From positions 1 to 64,000 of the forward strand of contig JAFPXY010000014.1 of NCBI GenBank assembly GCA_017394515.1: a DNA stretch of 64,000 nucleotides, read 5' to 3'. This stretch comes from Bacillota bacterium (lineage in GTDB: Bacteria > Bacillota > Clostridia > Peptostreptococcales > Anaerovoracaceae). The translations under genes and the position numbers were made by a program. Position 1 is the first letter of the stretch, and each line of letters opens with the position of its first letter. Shown here piece by piece: positions 16,656 to 25,433 of this stretch. Under the pieces are notes generated by a model. That model saw only the letters and a list, made by a program, of their open reading frames with translations, was not told where the DNA came from and made no database searches.

Positions 16656-19600
16656 TTAAAGTTCGAAATCACTGCCAAGTCTTAAGGACAGCACTTTTGA
16701 GATACCCTGTTCAGGCATCGTTACGCCGTAGAGAACATCTGCATGCTCCATGGTCGCCTTTTGGTGGGTTACTACTGCAAACTGTATATCCTTGAAGTTC
16801 TTAAGGTAGCTTGCGAATCTGTCGATGTTGGCGTCGTCCAAAGCAGCCTCTACCTCATCCAGAATGCAGAAAGGCGTGGGCTTGGTCTTAAGGACAGCGA
16901 ACATCAAAGCTATGGCCGTCATGGACTTTTCACCACCGGAAAGAAGATTGATGTTCTGAAGCTTCTTTCCGGGAGGCTGAGCGTTGATCTCAATACCGGA
17001 CTCCAGTGGATCGTTCTCGTTATCCAGAGTGAGCTCTGCGGTACCTCCTCCGAAGAGATCCTTGAAGATCTTTTCGAAGTTCTTAACAACAAGGTTAAAG
17101 TTGGTCTTGAACCTGTTCTTAATGATCTTATCCATATCTTCGATGATGGAATTCAGCTCATCCATGGCGTCTGTAATATCTTTTCGCTGATCCAGGAGGA
17201 AACCGTATCTCTCGGATACCTGCTTGTATTCCTCGATGGCACCTACGTTGATATTGCCCAGTTCCTCGAGCCTGTTCTTGATCTCTCTGGACTGCTTGAC
17301 CGCTGTGGTATAGACGAAGTCGTCCTTGCGGAATTCAAGAGCTTGTGCGTAACTGATCTCAAAGTCCTCCAGAAGCTTCTGCTTAGCGGATTCCAGCTGA
17401 GCTTCGTTCTTTGCCAGTCTGATCTCCTGTTGCTGCTTCTGTGAAGCATAGGAATTATACGCGTCGGTGATCTCGTTGAACTGCTTATTCATCTCGGAGA
17501 TGGATCCCAGAACTTCGTTTCTTTCTGTATCCACCTGAGCGATGTATTCTTCCAGATCTTCCCTCTGAGTATTGAGTGCCTTATAGGTCTCCTCGGAATC
17601 GTCGGAACCGAACATGAGATGCTCACGCTTCTCTTCTATTCTGTCGCGCTTATCCATCTTGTCGTCGATCTGCTCAGTCAATTCATCGATATTGTCCTGA
17701 GTGATGGACATGAGGTTCTCCAAGGCTTCAAGCTTGTTCTCCAGTTCGGTCTTATTTACTCTGGCATTGGTAATTGCCTCGTTAGAGTCAGTCACCTTTT
17801 CGGTGTTTTCCTCGAGTATCTTCATGACCTCTTCGGACTTGGCCTCCAATTCCTTGATCTCATCATCGCAGGCCTGAGCCTTTTCGCTGGCCTCGGCGAT
17901 GAGTTTCTCGGTATTGTTGAATTCCTCGTCGATATTCTGAAGTTCCTTATCTCTCTTCTCGTTAGCCTCTCTGGCATTCTTTAAGGTCTCTTCCAAAGAA
18001 CGTATTCTGGACTGCAGATCCACATCCTTGAGTTTCAATGCATTAAGCTCATCTTCTAATGCTTTGAGAGATGCTCTTAAGTTGCCGAGTTTCTCCTCAT
18101 CCTTCTCGCGGACCTGAGAATAGTGCTCCTGATCCTTCAGAAGTCTTCTCATCTCAGAATCAAGAGAGATGATCTCGTTCTTTCTGGAAAGGATGTTTGA
18201 AGTCTTATTTTTGAAACGACCTCCGGTGATGGCACCGTTGGCGTTTATGACTTCGCCCTCCAGGGTGACGAATCTTACTGCCTGAGCAACATTCTTTGAA
18301 AGTCTGACTGCCGTATCCAGGTCACGTACGATTACCACTCTTCCCAGCAAATAATCAAATACCGTGGTGTATTCCTTGTCAAAGGTTGCTATGTCGCAAG
18401 CTAGACCTTCGAATCCGTTAGCCTGAGTTATGGCACGGTCCAGATGAGCTCTGGTACCCTTGATGGACTCCATGGGAAGGAATGTAAGCCTTCCTGCTGA
18501 ATTCTCCTTGAGTCTCTGGATGGCGCGCTTGGCGTCAGCGTCTCTCTCGCATACGATGTTCTGAAGACCCTGTCCGAGAGCGGTTTCCAAAGCTACCTCA
18601 TAGCCTCTGGGTACGTTTATAAGCTCTGCCACAGTTCCTCTCAGACCGTGATTGTCGCCCTTCATGATGAAACGTACGGAGTTGTTGTAACCCTCGTAGC
18701 TGGATTCCATCTCTTCCAGGGCTTTTTTGCGGGCGGAGACTCTGGAGTGGTTGATCTTGAGATCTTCTATCTTCAGGTTCATGGCCTTGATATCGTCGTT
18801 GGTCTTGTTGATATCCTTTACGAAGATATCGACTCTTTCCATGACTTCTCTACCCTTCAGATCGTTCTTTTCCTTGGCTTCCTTGGTGACGAGGATCTCC
18901 TTGTTGATGGCCTGGGAATTATCCTTAAGGTCGTTGGCGTCGTGGAGGATCTGTTCCTTTCTTCTCTTTAAGGTATCCTTCATGCTCTCCACAGAGGCAG
19001 CTTCGGATCTCAAGCCGGAGGATTTTTTGGAAAGTTCCATGATGCGGTCCTTATAGCCGTCCAGCCTGGACTGCTCCTTTAAGGATACGCTCATAAATCC
19101 GTTGTATGCGTCTATGGCATCGGCCAGGCGATCGGATGATGCGTCAAGTTCCTTTTCGAGGGCCTGGCGCTTGGTCTCCTGTTCATCGCTTACGGAGATC
19201 TCCTTATCAAGCTTCTCTGAAAGCTCGTCTATCTCGCCGGTAAGACGATCGATGTCCCTGTCAAGGGATGCTAGCTTCTCGTCATCCAGCTGAGATTTAT
19301 TTTTGATCTCGTTGATCTGATTTACCAGTTTAAGTAACTTCTCTCTGGCTTCGTTTCCAAGGCTCTGAAGATTCTCGTTTCTGTCTCTTGCCTTATTGAT
19401 CTCCAGGTCCAGAGTGTTTCTGTCCACTTCCAGTTTATGAAGGCTATCTATGAGCTGCTTAACGTCGTCAGCTCCGGATTCCTCCTGGTCCGTAAACTTG
19501 TCAATATTTCTAAGGGTTATGTTTATGTCCAGTTCTCTCTTGATGGCTCTGATCTCCAAAGCTTCCTGAGCCTTTTCGCTGTCCTCCTTAAGTCCGTCGA

Positions 19601-20204
19601 TCCTGCCTTCTATCTCGCCGATTATGTCGTTGACCCTGTCCAGATTGATCTGGGCGTTGGCCAGCTTTCTCTCGGCTTCGTGCTTTCTGGTCTTATAGAG
19701 AACTACGCCGGCGGATTCTTCAAAGATCTCCCTTCTCTCGTCAGGTTTGCCCTCAACGATGTTCTGGATCTTACCCTGACCGATGATGGAATAACCATCA
19801 ACACCGATACCGGTGTCCATGATCAGTTCGCGTATATCCCTTAATCTGCATTGATTATTGTTGATGAGATACTCGGATTCACCTGAACGATACATCCTTC
19901 TGGTGATGGCCACCTCGTTGTAATCGATGGGAAGGATGCCTGTGGAATTGTCTATGACCAGTGTGACTTCGGCCATTCCCCTGGACTTTCTGGAAGCGGT
20001 ACCGTTGAAGATGACCTCTTCCATTTTACCGCCTCTCAGCATCTTAGGGCTCTGCTCGCCCAGTACCCAACGGATGGCATCACTTATATTCGATTTACCG
20101 GAACCATTGGGACCTACGATACAGGTCACACCGGGATGGAAATCAATCACCACAGGTTCTGCAAAGGATTTGAACCCGTGCATCTCGATTCGTTTAAAAT
20201 ACAT
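16656..20204 (-). CDS. smc: Chromosome partition protein SMC
   Basis: This condensin ATPase organises and segregates the chromosome. The 1182-residue protein has the N-terminal Walker A GPNGSGKSNISDAIRW (about 32-47) and two long coiled coils around a hinge at about 515-640 (Gly-rich, ending near NGAITGGRF). The C-terminal head carries the signature LLSGGEKSMTA (about 1085-1095) and Walker B FCILDEVEAALDD (about 1110-1122). Length is typical. Its ATG overlaps the rnc stop by one base, so it is translated directly after rnc. The kleisin partners scpA/scpB are not in this window. Confidence 0.96.
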   Translation of the reverse strand: MYFKRIEMHGFKSFAEPVVIDFHPGVTCIVGPNGSGKSNISDAIRWVLGEQSPKMLRGGKMEEVIFNGTASRKSRGMAEVTLVIDNSTGILPIDYNEVAITRRMYRSGESEYLINNNQCRLRDIRELIMDTGIGVDGYSIIGQGKIQNIVEGKPDERREIFEESAGVVLYKTRKHEAERKLANAQINLDRVNDIIGEIEGRIDGLKEDSEKAQEALEIRAIKRELDINITLRNIDKFTDQEESGADDVKQLIDSLHKLEVDRNTLDLEINKARDRNENLQSLGNEAREKLLKLVNQINEIKNKSQLDDEKLASLDRDIDRLTGEIDELSEKLDKEISVSDEQETKRQALEKELDASSDRLADAIDAYNGFMSVSLKEQSRLDGYKDRIMELSKKSSGLRSEAASVESMKDTLKRRKEQILHDANDLKDNSQAINKEILVTKEAKEKNDLKGREVMERVDIFVKDINKTNDDIKAMNLKIEDLKINHSRVSARKKALEEMESSYEGYNNSVRFIMKGDNHGLRGTVAELINVPRGYEVALETALGQGLQNIVCERDADAKRAIQRLKENSAGRLTFLPMESIKGTRAHLDRAITQANGFEGLACDIATFDKEYTTVFDYLLGRVVIVRDLDTAVRLSKNVAQAVRFVTLEGEVINANGAITGGRFKNKTSNILSRKNEIISLDSEMRRLLKDQEHYSQVREKDEEKLGNLRASLKALEDELNALKLKDVDLQSRIRSLEETLKNAREANEKRDKELQNIDEEFNNTEKLIAEASEKAQACDDEIKELEAKSEEVMKILEENTEKVTDSNEAITNARVNKTELENKLEALENLMSITQDNIDELTEQIDDKMDKRDRIEEKREHLMFGSDDSEETYKALNTQREDLEEYIAQVDTERNEVLGSISEMNKQFNEITDAYNSYASQKQQQEIRLAKNEAQLESAKQKLLEDFEISYAQALEFRKDDFVYTTAVKQSREIKNRLEELGNINVGAIEEYKQVSERYGFLLDQRKDITDAMDELNSIIEDMDKIIKNRFKTNFNLVVKNFEKIFKDLFGGGTAELTLDNENDPLESGIEINAQPPGKKLQNINLLSGGEKSMTAIALMFAVLKTKPTPFCILDEVEAALDDANIDRFASYLKNFKDIQFAVVTHQKATMEHADVLYGVTMPEQGISKVLSLRLGSDFEL

Positions 20205-20893
20205 TATCTACCTCTCAAATTTTCCAGAGCTTCTCTGGCAGCGTTCTGTCCTGCTTCTTTTTTGCTCTTGCCTGAACCTCTGCCGTACAAAACTCCGGCG
20301 GCTTCAACATGGACGAAGAATACCTTGTTGTGATCCGGGCCCTCAGCCTTGTCGGTCACATATATGATCTCAGGCTTATCTTCTTTGCTCTGTAAATACT
20401 CCTGAAGCTCAGATTTATAGTCGTTGAAGAGCTTGCCATCTATGGCCTTGTTGATGGTCTCGCCCAAAATATCCAGAACTCTTTCGTTGACGGTTTCAAA
20501 AGAGCTGTCAAGGAAAATTGCTCCGATCAGAGCCTCCACAGCATCTGCGATAATGGAGTCCTTGAACTCGCCGCCTGTATGCCTCTCGCCTGTACCCAGT
20601 TTAAGGAAGGTGTTAAGGCCGATCTCTCTTCCCACAAGGCTCAAAGACCTTTCGCATACGATGAGGGATCTCATCTTGGTGAGAACGCCTTCGTGCTCCT
20701 TGGGAAGTCTCCTGTAGAGTTCAGTTCCGATGACGCAATCCAGGACGGCGTCTCCGATGAACTCCAGCCTTTCGTTGTCATCTCCCTCACTGGGATGTTC
20801 CCTTCTGTAGGAACTGTGGGTAAGGGCCTTGGAGAGAAGTTCCGGATCCTTGAAATTATATCCTATTCTATTTTCGATTTTTAAAAAATCCAA
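20204..20893 (-). CDS. rnc: Ribonuclease III
   Basis: This double-strand-specific RNase matures rRNA and cleaves structured mRNAs. The 229-residue protein carries the RNase III signature ERLEFIGDAVLDCVIG (about 42-57) and the second acidic patch at DAVEALIGAIFLD (about 116-128). A C-terminal double-stranded-RNA-binding domain spans about 155-228, ending with GKSKKEAGQNAAREAL. It sits 1 bp after plsX and overlaps smc by 1 bp. Unlike many relatives there is no acpP gene between plsX and rnc. Confidence 0.95.
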   Translation of the reverse strand: MDFLKIENRIGYNFKDPELLSKALTHSSYRREHPSEGDDNERLEFIGDAVLDCVIGTELYRRLPKEHEGVLTKMRSLIVCERSLSLVGREIGLNTFLKLGTGERHTGGEFKDSIIADAVEALIGAIFLDSSFETVNERVLDILGETINKAIDGKLFNDYKSELQEYLQSKEDKPEIIYVTDKAEGPDHNKVFFVHVEAAGVLYGRGSGKSKKEAGQNAAREALENLRGR

Positions 20894-20894
20894 T

Positions 20895-21890
20895 TTAACT
20901 GATCGACTCCTCTATGATCTCTATAACGTTCTGTTCTGCAAATAATACAGCTTTTAAAATGGTGCTTCTGACACCCTTAGCGCTGGATGAACCGTGCATC
21001 TTGACCACGGGACGCTTGATGCCAAGGATTGGAGCTCCGCCGTATGTGGAATAGTCGAATTCCTTCTTGAGTTCCTTAAGCTTATCGATTAAGAGCAAAG
21101 AACCAAGTCTGGCATGTATTCCGTCGGTGAACTTCTTCTTGATAGTCTTGAAAACGTTCCAAGCCATACCCTCTGTAAGCTTGAGGATGATGTTTCCGGT
21201 GAATCCGTCAGTAACGATGATGTCAGCTTTTCCCTTGGGAACGTCTCTGGCTTCGATGTTACCTTTGAAGTTCAGGTCGTCGCGTTTCTTAAGGAGTTCA
21301 TAGGTCTCCTTGGTGAGAGGACTTCCTTTCTCCTCTTCTTCGCCGATATTTACAAGGGCTACTGTGGGATTCTCCCTGCCGAGTACCTTCTCCATGTAGA
21401 TGCTGGACATAACCGCAAAATCCACAAGATTGTTAGGCTTGCATTCAGCATTAGCGCCGGCATCGCAAAGCAATGACGCCTCCTTACCGAGTATTGGATA
21501 GATGGTGCAGATGGCAGGTCTGTCGATTCCCCTGATTCTTCCGATGATAAGCAGGCCTCCTGCCAGGAGCGCTCCAGTGGAGCCGGCGGAAATGAACAGG
21601 TCTCCCTCTCCTTCCTTCAGCATCTTCATGCCTCTTACTATGCTGGAATCTTTCTTTCTTCTGATAGCCAAAGCCGGAGCTTCATTGTTAGTAATAACCT
21701 CCGTCGTATGGACTATTGAAATATTTTCAGGGCGGTGATGTTTGGTGATATCATCCAGTGCTTCCTCAATTTTAGCCTGATCACCGATCAATACGATCTC
21801 GTGATCCAACTCCTGAGCAGCCATTACGGCGCCTTCACAAACTGCATAAGGTGCGTTATCTCCACCCATTCCGTCTAATAGTATTCTCAT
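20895..21890 (-). CDS. plsX: Phosphate acyltransferase PlsX
   Basis: It converts acyl-ACP to acyl phosphate, the donor for PlsY. I place the start at the ATG 21888-21890 (MRILLDGMGGDNAP), 331 residues. An AGGAGGT site lies 8 nt upstream, and the 15 residues encoded further upstream are not family-like. Characteristic segments are LDGMGGDNAP, SAGSTGALLAGG and DGFTGNIILKLTEG. It is the first gene of a thirteen-gene, nearly gapless minus-strand run ending with the M50 protease. A bidirectional terminator lies immediately upstream. Confidence 0.95.
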   Translation of the reverse strand: MRILLDGMGGDNAPYAVCEGAVMAAQELDHEIVLIGDQAKIEEALDDITKHHRPENISIVHTTEVITNNEAPALAIRRKKDSSIVRGMKMLKEGEGDLFISAGSTGALLAGGLLIIGRIRGIDRPAICTIYPILGKEASLLCDAGANAECKPNNLVDFAVMSSIYMEKVLGRENPTVALVNIGEEEEKGSPLTKETYELLKKRDDLNFKGNIEARDVPKGKADIIVTDGFTGNIILKLTEGMAWNVFKTIKKKFTDGIHARLGSLLLIDKLKELKKEFDYSTYGGAPILGIKRPVVKMHGSSSAKGVRSTILKAVLFAEQNVIEIIEESIS

Positions 21891-21950
21891 AACAGTACCT
21901 CCTGGTCCAGGACATATATATACATAATCAATCATACCACAAATAGTAGA

Positions 21951-21976
21951 AAAAAGCCACTATAAAATGGCTTTTT
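21951..21976. terminator. Bidirectional hairpin upstream of plsX
   Basis: A perfect 9-bp inverted repeat (AAAAAGCCA at 21951-21959, TGGCTTTTT at 21968-21976) with an 8-nt loop has its own A and T ends, so it can terminate in either direction. It lies between the Na/Pi cotransporter gene and plsX. On the minus strand a TATGAT -10-like box downstream of it may start the plsX operon. Confidence 0.6.
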
Positions 21977-22026
21977 CTACACAATTTATTGTATTTTCTC
22001 TTTTTCTTCACAGAAGATACAAAAAC

Positions 22027-22042
22027 GCCCCCTTGCGGGGGC
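22027..22042 (-). terminator. Terminator of the Na/Pi cotransporter gene
   Basis: GCCCCC and GGGGGC form a perfect 6-bp GC stem with a TTGC loop (a stable tetraloop context). On the minus strand it is followed by a run of five T (22021-22025). It lies 16 bp after the stop codon at 22059. Confidence 0.85.
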
Positions 22043-22058
22043 ATTATTGCTTTAAAAT

Positions 22059-23888
22059 TTATCGTTTAGGCAGGCCTTCCTTGGTAAAAGGAAGACTTTC
22101 GAGCAAGCTGAAGTATTTCTGGTAATTGGCTCTGAACTCCTTCTGATAATCAGGATTGTTAGCATGATGGAGGTCGTGGATGTAATCGTGCTCCTTACCA
22201 ATTACGTCGATATCCGTAAGCTCGATGATGTAAATGGCCAGATCGGAACACTGGTCGGAAATGTGTTCCAGATTCTGCAAAATACTCTGATAACGGATGC
22301 CCGCCACGGGTTCGCAGATGTTTCTCATCATCCTGTAAACGTGTCTGGAGTTAAGATCATCGATGAGGTCATCGATAACCTCTTCCATAGGCTCTACCTT
22401 TTTGGCAAGAGCATTATCGTTTTCTTTGTACGCTTTGATGGTGAGATCCAGGATATCGTAGATGGCATCTATAGCAAGTCTGAGTTCAGCCTTGGCATAT
22501 TCTGTGATGCTCTTACCGTCTTCTCTTAAGCTTGCCACATCGTCCTTGATATTGACTGCCAGGTCACCTATCCTCTCAAAGCAGATGAGAGCTTTGATCT
22601 GGAAGTTCTGGTTTCTGTTATCCCTGTCACGTTTCACATAAGGTGAAATGGATACTACATACTGGTTAGCCTGGTCGATGACCCTGTCAAGCAGGATCTC
22701 TCTCTGATTGATCCTGTTATCTCTTTCAGGATCATAGTCGTAGATCTGTTTTACACAGGCATCGTAGTTGTGATAAGCGATATCGCTCATATGGCCGATC
22801 AGGTGAGAAACCTGGGATAAAGCCAGTACAGGTGAAGTGATGAGACGAGGATCCAGCTCCTGAAGAGCTTCTTCGATCTCGATATCCTCCTGCTCCTTGG
22901 GGATCTCCGGAATGAGTTTCTCTGCAATCCTTGCAAATACTCCGGAAAGCGGAAGCAGTAAAACTGCCGGAACAAGTCTGAATATACCGTGGATGTTAGC
23001 TACACCGCCGGAATCCAGAGACATGGTCCAGAGTTCATCGCTTATAACGCCGGTGACCCTGAGGATGAAGATGCAGACGATGATGAGTATGGCAGCGAAT
23101 ACGTTATAGATAACGTGTACGGTGGCTGTCCTCTTCTGTTCAGGTGTAGCTCCTATGCGGCTCACTATGTAAGTGGTGATACAGTCACCGATATTAACGC
23201 CTATTATTACGGCAAAGATGCCGGTGAAGGTAACGCCCATGGACGATGCTATGGACTGGATGATACCTACAACTGCAGAGGATGACTGGATGATGGCTGT
23301 TACGCCGACACCGGAGATGAACTGCAGAAGATAGTTCTTTTCGAAGGATACCAGAAGACCTGAAAGGCTGTCGGAGAAGTTGCTCACAGCAGCTGACATA
23401 TATATCAGACCCATGAACAGTACACCGAATCCGCAGGCAATGTTACCCATGTTCTTATGGGAGCCTCTCTTGGAAAACATTATAAGGCCGATACCTATGA
23501 CGAGAGCCAGAGGAGCCAGATTGTCCGCCTTGAAGAAGTAAAGTATGCTGTCTTCAGCGGATTTTAAGTCCATGAGTCGAATGACCTGAGCTGTAATGGC
23601 AGTACCTACGTTAGCTCCGAGAACTATTCCGATGGACTGTCTGAAGGTCAGGAATCCGGCACCAACGAGACCTACAGTTAGAACTATGCAGGCCGTAGAA
23701 CTCTGTATTACACAGGTAACGAACATTCCCAGCAGGAAGCCCAGAAACGGCTTGTTGGTAACCTTGGCCAGAGCCGTCTTCATGGCCCCGCCGGAACTGG
23801 CCTTAAGGCCGTCTCCCATTATACGCATTCCGTAAAGGAACATGGCAAGACCTCCCAGCATCGCCACGATCCTATAGAAAATTACCAT
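22059..23888 (-). CDS. Na/Pi cotransporter family protein with C-terminal PhoU-like domain
   Basis: The 609-residue membrane protein has the two inverted PNaS repeats marked by VIQSSTACIVLTVG (about 60-73) and AIIQSSSAVVGIIQS (about 198-212). Further membrane helices run to about 325, followed by a cytosolic helical PhoU-like domain (about 350-580). This is the architecture of bacterial NptA/YjbB-type phosphate exporters or Na-coupled phosphate carriers. AGGAG 8 nt upstream supports the start. It forms a single-gene unit between glyA's terminator and its own terminator. Direction of transport is not deducible. Confidence 0.92.
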   Translation of the reverse strand: MVIFYRIVAMLGGLAMFLYGMRIMGDGLKASSGGAMKTALAKVTNKPFLGFLLGMFVTCVIQSSTACIVLTVGLVGAGFLTFRQSIGIVLGANVGTAITAQVIRLMDLKSAEDSILYFFKADNLAPLALVIGIGLIMFSKRGSHKNMGNIACGFGVLFMGLIYMSAAVSNFSDSLSGLLVSFEKNYLLQFISGVGVTAIIQSSSAVVGIIQSIASSMGVTFTGIFAVIIGVNIGDCITTYIVSRIGATPEQKRTATVHVIYNVFAAILIIVCIFILRVTGVISDELWTMSLDSGGVANIHGIFRLVPAVLLLPLSGVFARIAEKLIPEIPKEQEDIEIEEALQELDPRLITSPVLALSQVSHLIGHMSDIAYHNYDACVKQIYDYDPERDNRINQREILLDRVIDQANQYVVSISPYVKRDRDNRNQNFQIKALICFERIGDLAVNIKDDVASLREDGKSITEYAKAELRLAIDAIYDILDLTIKAYKENDNALAKKVEPMEEVIDDLIDDLNSRHVYRMMRNICEPVAGIRYQSILQNLEHISDQCSDLAIYIIELTDIDVIGKEHDYIHDLHHANNPDYQKEFRANYQKYFSLLESLPFTKEGLPKR

Positions 23889-23923
23889 ATAAACACTCCT
23901 AAATAATCAAATGCACGTTTAAA

Positions 23924-23951
23924 AGCGCGAGCAGCGCATGTTGCTCGCGCT
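23924..23951 (-). terminator. Terminator of glyA
   Basis: AGCGCGAGCA (23924-23933) pairs perfectly with TGCTCGCGCT (23942-23951) around an 8-nt loop. On the minus strand it is followed by a short T run. It lies 13 bp after the glyA stop codon. Confidence 0.85.
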
Positions 23952-23964
23952 TACGCTTATTTGT

Positions 23965-25206
23965 TTACGCCTCTTTAAACTCTTCTCTGAGTTCCTTGAT
24001 GATAGCGTCGATTCTTCTTACGACTTTTCTGAAGTCTTCAGCTTCATAACCTCTTGTGGTCATAGCAGCGGTACCGATACGTACGCCGGAAGCCTGCATA
24101 GGTGAACGTTTCTCATTAGGAACGCAGTTCTTGTTAAGAGTGATGCCGTTTGCGTCGCATCTCTCCTGGAGCTGCTTGCCGCTGAAAGGTTCATCGGAAA
24201 GGTCAAGAAGGATCAGATGGTTATCTGTACCGCCGGTAACGATCTTATATCCGAGCTTGAGGAATTCATCAGCAAGAGCTGCGCAGTTCTCAACTACCTT
24301 CTTAGCATAGTCCTTGAATTCAGGTCTTAATGCTTCTTCTGCGCATACAGCCTTAGCTGCGATAACGTGCTCCAGAGGGCCGCCCTGTGCATAAGGGAAT
24401 ACTGCGGAGTCAACCTTCTTGGCAAGTTCTTTCTTAGCAAAGATAAGGCCGCCTCTAGGTCCTCTTAAGGTCTTGTGTGTGGTGGTTGTGATGATATCAG
24501 CGATACCAAACGGTGAAGGATGAACTCCACCAGCGATAAGGCCGGCGATATGAGCCATATCTACCATGAAGTAAGCTCCTACTTCCTTAGCGATCTCACC
24601 GAACTTTTCGAAGTCAAGGATTCTTGAGTATGCGGAAGCACCTGCAAGGATCAGCTTGGGATGATGCTGAAGAGCAAGTTCTCTTACGTTGTCCATGTCG
24701 ATGAATCCGTTGTCGTCTACATCGTAGAATACCAGGTTGTAAAGTTTACCTGAGAAGTTTACAGCTGAACCGTGAGTAAGGTGTCCGCCGTGGTCAAGGT
24801 CAAAGCTCAGGATGGTGTCGCCGGGCTCAAGAACTGACTTATAAGCAGCGAAGTTAGCCTGAGATCCTGAATGAGGCTGAACGTTAACGTGATAGTCTGT
24901 ATTGAATACCTTTCTCCATACGTTGCAGCAGTACTCTTCGATCTGGTCTACGAATTCAGTTCCACCGTAGTATCTGCCCTTGTTTCCTGAATATCTCTCT
25001 ACAGGAGGTGCCGGATAACCTTCAGCATACTTCCATACGAGGCAGCTTCCGCAGGCAGCCATAACTGCGTCGGAGCAATAGTTCTCGGAAGCGATGAGCT
25101 CTACGTTGTTGCTCTGTCTTTCGAATTCCTTCTTGATGAGTTCTCCTACTGTGGGAGAAGTCTTCATAATAAGTTCATAGTTTTCAATGTTATACTTGTC
25201 GTACAT
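23965..25206 (-). CDS. glyA: Serine hydroxymethyltransferase
   Basis: This PLP enzyme converts serine and tetrahydrofolate to glycine and 5,10-methylene-THF. The 413-residue protein has ELIASENY (about 36-43), NVQPHSGSQAN, the PLP-lysine motif TTTTHKTLRGPRGG (about 237-250) and VRIGTAAMTTRG near the C-terminus. Between KYAEGYP and the usual RYYGG there is an insertion of about ten residues (APPVERYSGNKG) compared with the E. coli enzyme; it lies near the dimer/active-site region. It is transcribed divergently from the DapA-family gene from a TTGATT-N17-TATATT promoter, leaving a leader of about 80 nt in which I recognise no riboswitch. Confidence 0.95.
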   Translation of the reverse strand: MYDKYNIENYELIMKTSPTVGELIKKEFERQSNNVELIASENYCSDAVMAACGSCLVWKYAEGYPAPPVERYSGNKGRYYGGTEFVDQIEEYCCNVWRKVFNTDYHVNVQPHSGSQANFAAYKSVLEPGDTILSFDLDHGGHLTHGSAVNFSGKLYNLVFYDVDDNGFIDMDNVRELALQHHPKLILAGASAYSRILDFEKFGEIAKEVGAYFMVDMAHIAGLIAGGVHPSPFGIADIITTTTHKTLRGPRGGLIFAKKELAKKVDSAVFPYAQGGPLEHVIAAKAVCAEEALRPEFKDYAKKVVENCAALADEFLKLGYKIVTGGTDNHLILLDLSDEPFSGKQLQERCDANGITLNKNCVPNEKRSPMQASGVRIGTAAMTTRGYEAEDFRKVVRRIDAIIKELREEFKEA

Positions 25207-25293
25207 GATAAAACCTGCCCTTCATATTTTTTAAAAATGGTTGTTTATGGAGTGAAAACTTTTGATTAAACCCATTCTCACCCACTATAATCA

Positions 25294-25322
25294 AATATAT
25301 CTTACCTACCGCAAAAAATCAA
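25294..25322 (-). promoter_or_regulatory. glyA promoter with TTTTTTGCGG element
   Basis: On the minus strand TTGATT (25317-25322) and TATATT (25294-25299) are separated by 17 bp. The spacer begins with TTTTGCGG, so the -35 region reads CTTGATTTTTTGCGG. The same string occurs in the hydrogenase promoter and nearly so in the dapA promoter. Confidence 0.7.
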
Positions 25323-25373
25323 GTTTAATAATAAACAAAAACATTATATAAACATTCTTATCAAATTGTGCAC

Positions 25374-25402
25374 TTGGATTTTTTGCGCCGATGTGTTATG
25401 AT
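25374..25402 (+). promoter_or_regulatory. Promoter of the DapA-family gene
   Basis: TTGGAT (25374-25379) and TATGAT (25397-25402) are 17 bp apart, and the spacer starts with TTTTTGCGC. The predicted transcript begins about 25 nt before the start codon at 25434. Confidence 0.7.
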
Positions 25403-25433
25403 TTCAACAAATGACAAAAAGGAGCAAAAAATA

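Noticed and set aside
25207..25293. Riboswitch in the glyA leader
   Set aside because: The leader of about 80 nt shows no conserved glycine, THF or SAM riboswitch core that I can recognise.
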